Shown here piece by piece: positions 5,677 to 8,208 of a DNA stretch of 8,208 bases. The translations under genes and the position numbers were made by a program. Source of the stretch: Bacteroidota bacterium (GTDB lineage: Bacteria; Bacteroidota; Bacteroidia; Flavobacteriales; Flavobacteriaceae); the NCBI GenBank assembly GCA_947468985.1, contig CANINJ010000077.1:1-8208 (forward strand), given 5' to 3'. Position 1 is the stretch's first letter. Each line of letters begins with the position of its first letter. Below the pieces are notes generated by a model. That model saw only the letters and a program-made list of their open reading frames with translations, did no database searches and was not told where the DNA came from.

Positions 5677-6549
5677 CTATTTCCCTATTTTTTTTCGTAA
5701 TCCAAAAAGATAGAATGAAAAAATTGAAAATAAAAACCCAATTAATATGATGATATAGTTCATTGGTTTTTCGATGGTTAATGACATCCGAATTAAAATG
5801 GTTGTGATGATAAAACTTGCATTTCTGAAAATGGTGAAAAACGAAAAGTGATAGGTAAATGATATTATCAATAGCAAAACATCCACAAAAATCATAATGG
5901 AGAAAAAATCGGAATAGAATACAGCGTTGGAATTAGGGAAAATTTTATCGGTTTGTAAAGCAATTAGCATTTCAATAATCCATTTATAAAAGCTACTGAT
6001 ACTTAATAATAGTAAGATTACAATCATTCCTAACGAAACCATTTTTTTTATATTTATGAAATTATTGAGTTCGTTTACACTATCTGATTTGCCATTATTT
6101 TGATATATTTTGTAGTATAAAATTGTCAAACCAAGCATGACTAGTGCAGCACACAAATCGTACATTAAACTTATAAAATCGGGATTGAAGATGTTAATGG
6201 AATTTTTTAAATCGAGTTCGGCTATGTCGTGAAAGAAACTCCGTAGGGTAATTAAGGTAATTACTTCAAATTGTTTTCCTACAAATTCAGAAATCGATTT
6301 GGGTATGATTATTACCAATAGAAAAACTTCATATAACAAAATGAAACTAAAAGGAGTATAAATTGCTTTTAGGTAACTGTGCTGAAAATTTTCAAAAAAT
6401 AAAAAATTGTTTCCTAAAAATATAAGTAACAAATGCAGCAAAAATGAAAAAACGGCTACACGAAGTATAATTAATTCTATTTTGCGTACGTTTATTGAAC
6501 TGAAGTAAGTGTCGAAGTAATTGCCTGAACGAGCTAAAATGGTATTCAT
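5677..6549 (-). CDS. Multi-pass membrane protein, function unknown
   Basis: This 290-residue hydrophobic protein has about six or seven membrane helices, near residues 25-45, 62-83, 125-147, 170-187, 215-233, perhaps 242-254, and 263-284. The C-terminus LRKKIGK is basic and probably cytoplasmic. The stretch between helices two and three (84-124) is the longest soluble part and has no motif I recognise. There are no obvious catalytic residues or transporter signatures, and I cannot name the family. It lies between the lpdA terminator region and a repeat-filled stretch, so it is probably transcribed alone. The ATG at 6549 is preferred as the first Met of the open frame; a possible -7 box (6642-6649) lies about 93 bases upstream. 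The reading frame is intact to TAG at 5677. Confidence 0.82.
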   Translation of the reverse strand: MNTILARSGNYFDTYFSSINVRKIELIILRVAVFSFLLHLLLIFLGNNFLFFENFQHSYLKAIYTPFSFILLYEVFLLVIIIPKSISEFVGKQFEVITLITLRSFFHDIAELDLKNSINIFNPDFISLMYDLCAALVMLGLTILYYKIYQNNGKSDSVNELNNFINIKKMVSLGMIVILLLLSISSFYKWIIEMLIALQTDKIFPNSNAVFYSDFFSIMIFVDVLLLIISFTYHFSFFTIFRNASFIITTILIRMSLTIEKPMNYIIILIGFLFSIFSFYLFGLRKKIGK

Positions 6550-6641
6550 AAATTCTAATAGTTTAATTGATTATTATAACTTTTTGAATTTGTGGCGTTG
6601 AAACTAATTTTGTGGGATCAGTTTTTGAATGTTTATCCTTA

Positions 6642-6649
6642 CAAATATA
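6642..6649 (-). promoter_or_regulatory. Possible Bacteroidota -7 promoter box
   Basis: On the minus strand this reads TATATTTG, an exact match to the TAnnTTTG consensus of the Bacteroidota primary sigma factor. I do not see the matching TTTG-type -33 element at the expected distance upstream. If used, it would give the membrane-protein gene at 5677-6549 a leader of roughly 85-90 bases. Confidence 0.4.
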
Positions 6650-6781
6650 ATTAAATAAATTTTATTTTTGAACTATAACAATTGTTAATATGCTGATTAA
6701 TAATTAATTTGGTGGTGTATTTTGAATTTTTGAAATGGTTTTAAAATCCAAAAAAGTAGTTATTTAATTCGGGTTTGCGCG

Positions 6782-6846
6782 AAGGATGGAAGTGGAAATC
6801 CTTTGTGGAACGAAGTGGAGCAAAGATTGAAACGTACAGCCTGACC
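6782..6846 (+). repeat. Structured interspersed repeat, copy 2
   Basis: This is the opposite-oriented relative of 74-158. It has the left block GATGGAAGTGGAAATCCT (6785-6802), the stem AATC(C)TTTG (6797-6805) paired with CAAAGATT (6821-6828) with the same bulged C, then a right block AGATTG...CAGC (6825-6840). A competing stem AAGGAT/ATCCTT (6782-6787 with 6798-6803) is possible. It lies beyond the lpdA terminator, in the gap before the membrane-protein gene. A 73-codon minus-strand frame across it (6741-6962) is likely spurious. Confidence 0.65.
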
Positions 6847-6890
6847 GAGTTTTGTACAAATTGTCTCGTATCCTGAAATGTTCCAAACGA

Positions 6891-6900
6891 GGGCGCGCCC
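6891..6900. repeat. GGGCGCGCCC palindrome
   Basis: This perfect 10-base GC-only palindrome lies in otherwise AT-rich non-coding DNA, 45 bases after the structured repeat and 16 bases before the A run of the lpdA terminator. It may be part of the same repeat unit as 6782-6846. Nothing more can be said of its role. Confidence 0.4.
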
Positions 6901-6916
6901 AAATAAAAATTAGTAT

Positions 6917-6950
6917 AAAAAAAATCCGTTTTGCTTTCACAAAACGGATT
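6917..6950 (-). terminator. Intrinsic terminator of lpdA
   Basis: On the minus strand an 11-base-pair perfect stem (arms 6940-6950 and 6923-6933, AATCCGTTTTG/CAAAACGGATT) with a 6-base loop is followed by a T run (plus-strand A at 6917-6924). It starts 24 bases after the lpdA stop codon, a textbook position for rho-independent termination. Confidence 0.9.
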
Positions 6951-6973
6951 GCTATTGAACATTATTTCGAGAA

Positions 6974-8208
6974 TTATAAGTGAATTACTTCGCCATAAGC
7001 GTCTGCTACGGCTTCCATAACGGCTTCGCTCATAGTTGGGTGCGGGTGAATGGATTTTAGGATTTCGTGTCCTGTGGTTTCCAATTTACGGGCTACAACT
7101 GCCTCGGCAATCATATCGGTAACGCCTGCGCCAATCATATGGCAGCCCAACCATTCGCCATATTTGGCATCGAAAATTACTTTTACAAATCCGTCTGGGG
7201 TTCCAGAAGCTTTTGCTTTTCCGGATGCGGTGAATGGGAATTTACCAACTTTTAATTCGTATCCTTTTTCGATTGCTTGTTTTTCGGTTAATCCTACGGA
7301 AGCAATTTCTGGTGTCGCATACGTACAACCTGGAATATTTCCGTAATCGATTGGATCGACGTGCAATCCTGCGATTTTTTCTACGCAAGTAATTCCTTCG
7401 GCAGATGCAACGTGCGCCAATGCTGGGCCTGGAACGACATCGCCAATAGCGTAATAGCCAGGAATGTTGGTTTGGTAGAAATCGTTTACCAAAATTTTAT
7501 CTCTGTCGGTTGCAATTCCAACTTCTTCTAATCCAATGTTTTCAAGGTTGGTTTTGATTCCCACAGCTGAAAGTAGGATGTCGGCTTCAAGAATTTCTTC
7601 TCCTTTTGCAGTTTTTACATATGCTTTTACGCCAGCTCCTGAAGTGTCAATTCTTTCTACAGAAGAATTGGTCATAATTTTTACGCCCGCTTTTTTCATC
7701 GAACGTTCCATTTGTTTAGAAATGTCTTCGTCTTCTAAAGGAACAATATTTGGAAGGAATTCAACGATAGTTACATCGGTTCCCATTGCGTTATAAAAGT
7801 GTGCAAATTCAACTCCGATAGCTCCAGAACCTACTACAATCATTGATTTTGGTTGCGTTGCTAAGGTCATTGCTTGACGGTATCCAATTACTTTAACACC
7901 GTCTTGAGGTAAGTTTGGCAATTCGCGAGAGCGCGCTCCTGTTGCAATAATGATATGATCGGCATCGTAATCGGTTACTTTTCCATCGGCAGCGGTAACG
8001 GCTACTTTTTTTCCAGGTTTCATTTTACCAAAACCATCAATCACATCAATTTTATTTTTTTTCATTAGGAATTGAACGCCTTTGCTCATTCCGTCAGCAA
8101 TTCCTCGGCTACGTCCTACAACCGCTGTGAAATCTTTATCAAACGATGAAACAGTCAAACCATAATCGGAAGCGTGTTTCAGGTAATCAAAAACTTGTGC
8201 TGATTTTA
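6974..8208 (-). CDS. lpdA: Dihydrolipoyl dehydrogenase (E3), 5' end outside window
   Basis: This is an FAD-dependent disulfide oxidoreductase that reoxidises dihydrolipoamide with NAD+ as the E3 subunit of the pyruvate, 2-oxoglutarate and branched-chain dehydrogenase complexes and the glycine cleavage system, in the cytoplasm. The visible 410 or so codons include the NAD-binding GSGAIG (near 7814-7831), IIIATGARSRELP, the FAD-contacting AIGDVVPGPALAHVASAEG, and the dimerisation domain ending with HPHPTMSEAVMEA, whose second His (near 7040) and Glu (near 7025) form the catalytic base pair. The frame stays open to the window edge (KSAQVFDYLKHASDYG precedes the TTG at 8158), so that TTG is an internal Leu. 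The first 50 or so residues, with the GxGxxG FAD motif and redox CxxxxC, lie outside. The length seen fits a total near 460. A strong terminator follows. Confidence 0.96.
   Translation of the reverse strand, partial: KSAQVFDYLKHASDYGLTVSSFDKDFTAVVGRSRGIADGMSKGVQFLMKKNKIDVIDGFGKMKPGKKVAVTAADGKVTDYDADHIIIATGARSRELPNLPQDGVKVIGYRQAMTLATQPKSMIVVGSGAIGVEFAHFYNAMGTDVTIVEFLPNIVPLEDEDISKQMERSMKKAGVKIMTNSSVERIDTSGAGVKAYVKTAKGEEILEADILLSAVGIKTNLENIGLEEVGIATDRDKILVNDFYQTNIPGYYAIGDVVPGPALAHVASAEGITCVEKIAGLHVDPIDYGNIPGCTYATPEIASVGLTEKQAIEKGYELKVGKFPFTASGKAKASGTPDGFVKVIFDAKYGEWLGCHMIGAGVTDMIAEAVVARKLETTGHEILKSIHPHPTMSEAVMEAVADAYGEVIHL

Noticed and set aside
6741..6962. 73-codon minus-strand reading frame
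   Set aside because: It crosses the structured repeat at 6782-6846 and starts inside the region just after the lpdA terminator; no family resemblance.
6974..8158. TTG at 8158 as the start of lpdA
   Set aside because: The frame is open to the window edge with upstream residues that fit the family, and a start here would remove the FAD and redox-cysteine motifs.

Overview
The window looks like chromosome of a flavobacterium or close relative (Bacteroidota, Flavobacteriia). The DNA is AT-rich and Shine-Dalgarno sites are weak or absent. A TAnnTTTG-type -7 box can be picked out before one gene. The intergenic stretches carry several families of short interspersed repeats that I associate with this class. 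The organism assignment is inference; no rRNA or tRNA gene is present. All six credible genes read on the minus strand, so transcription runs from high to low coordinates.

Region by region. (1) 6974-8208 is a housekeeping gene: most of a dihydrolipoyl dehydrogenase (lpdA), cut by the right window edge, with a clear intrinsic terminator at 6917-6950. (2) 6550-6973 is non-coding and holds a structured repeat (6782-6846). (3) 5677-6549 encodes a multi-pass membrane protein of unknown function. (4) 4834-5676 has no gene. Its right half is built of repeats (a GGTTATTTG array, a hairpin repeat, a CTTTGCG array) and its left half holds a run of small hairpins. (5) 1473-4833 looks like an accessory operon: a three-helix membrane protein, then an EcoRI-family adenine methyltransferase, then a DUF262-HNH nuclease whose start codon overlaps the methyltransferase stop. 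This is the best candidate for a DNA modification/restriction system. (6) 772-1454 is a REP-associated tyrosine transposase (RAYT) bracketed by two inverted 34-base REP-like palindromes. (7) 411-752 is a small XRE-type DNA-binding protein. (8) 1-410 is non-coding and repeat-rich.

How it fits together. The methyltransferase would mark adenines and the DUF262-HNH protein would restrict DNA according to that mark. The pairing is unusual because the classic partner of an EcoRI-type methylase is a PD-(D/E)XK nuclease. The accessory block from about 300 to 5376 lies between two direct copies of a 57-base repeat (239-295 and 5377-5433, 50 of 57 identical by eye). Two copies of another element, at 74-158 and 6782-6846 in opposite orientation, share a bulged hairpin whose paired bases differ in a compensating way, which suggests a selected RNA or single-stranded DNA structure.
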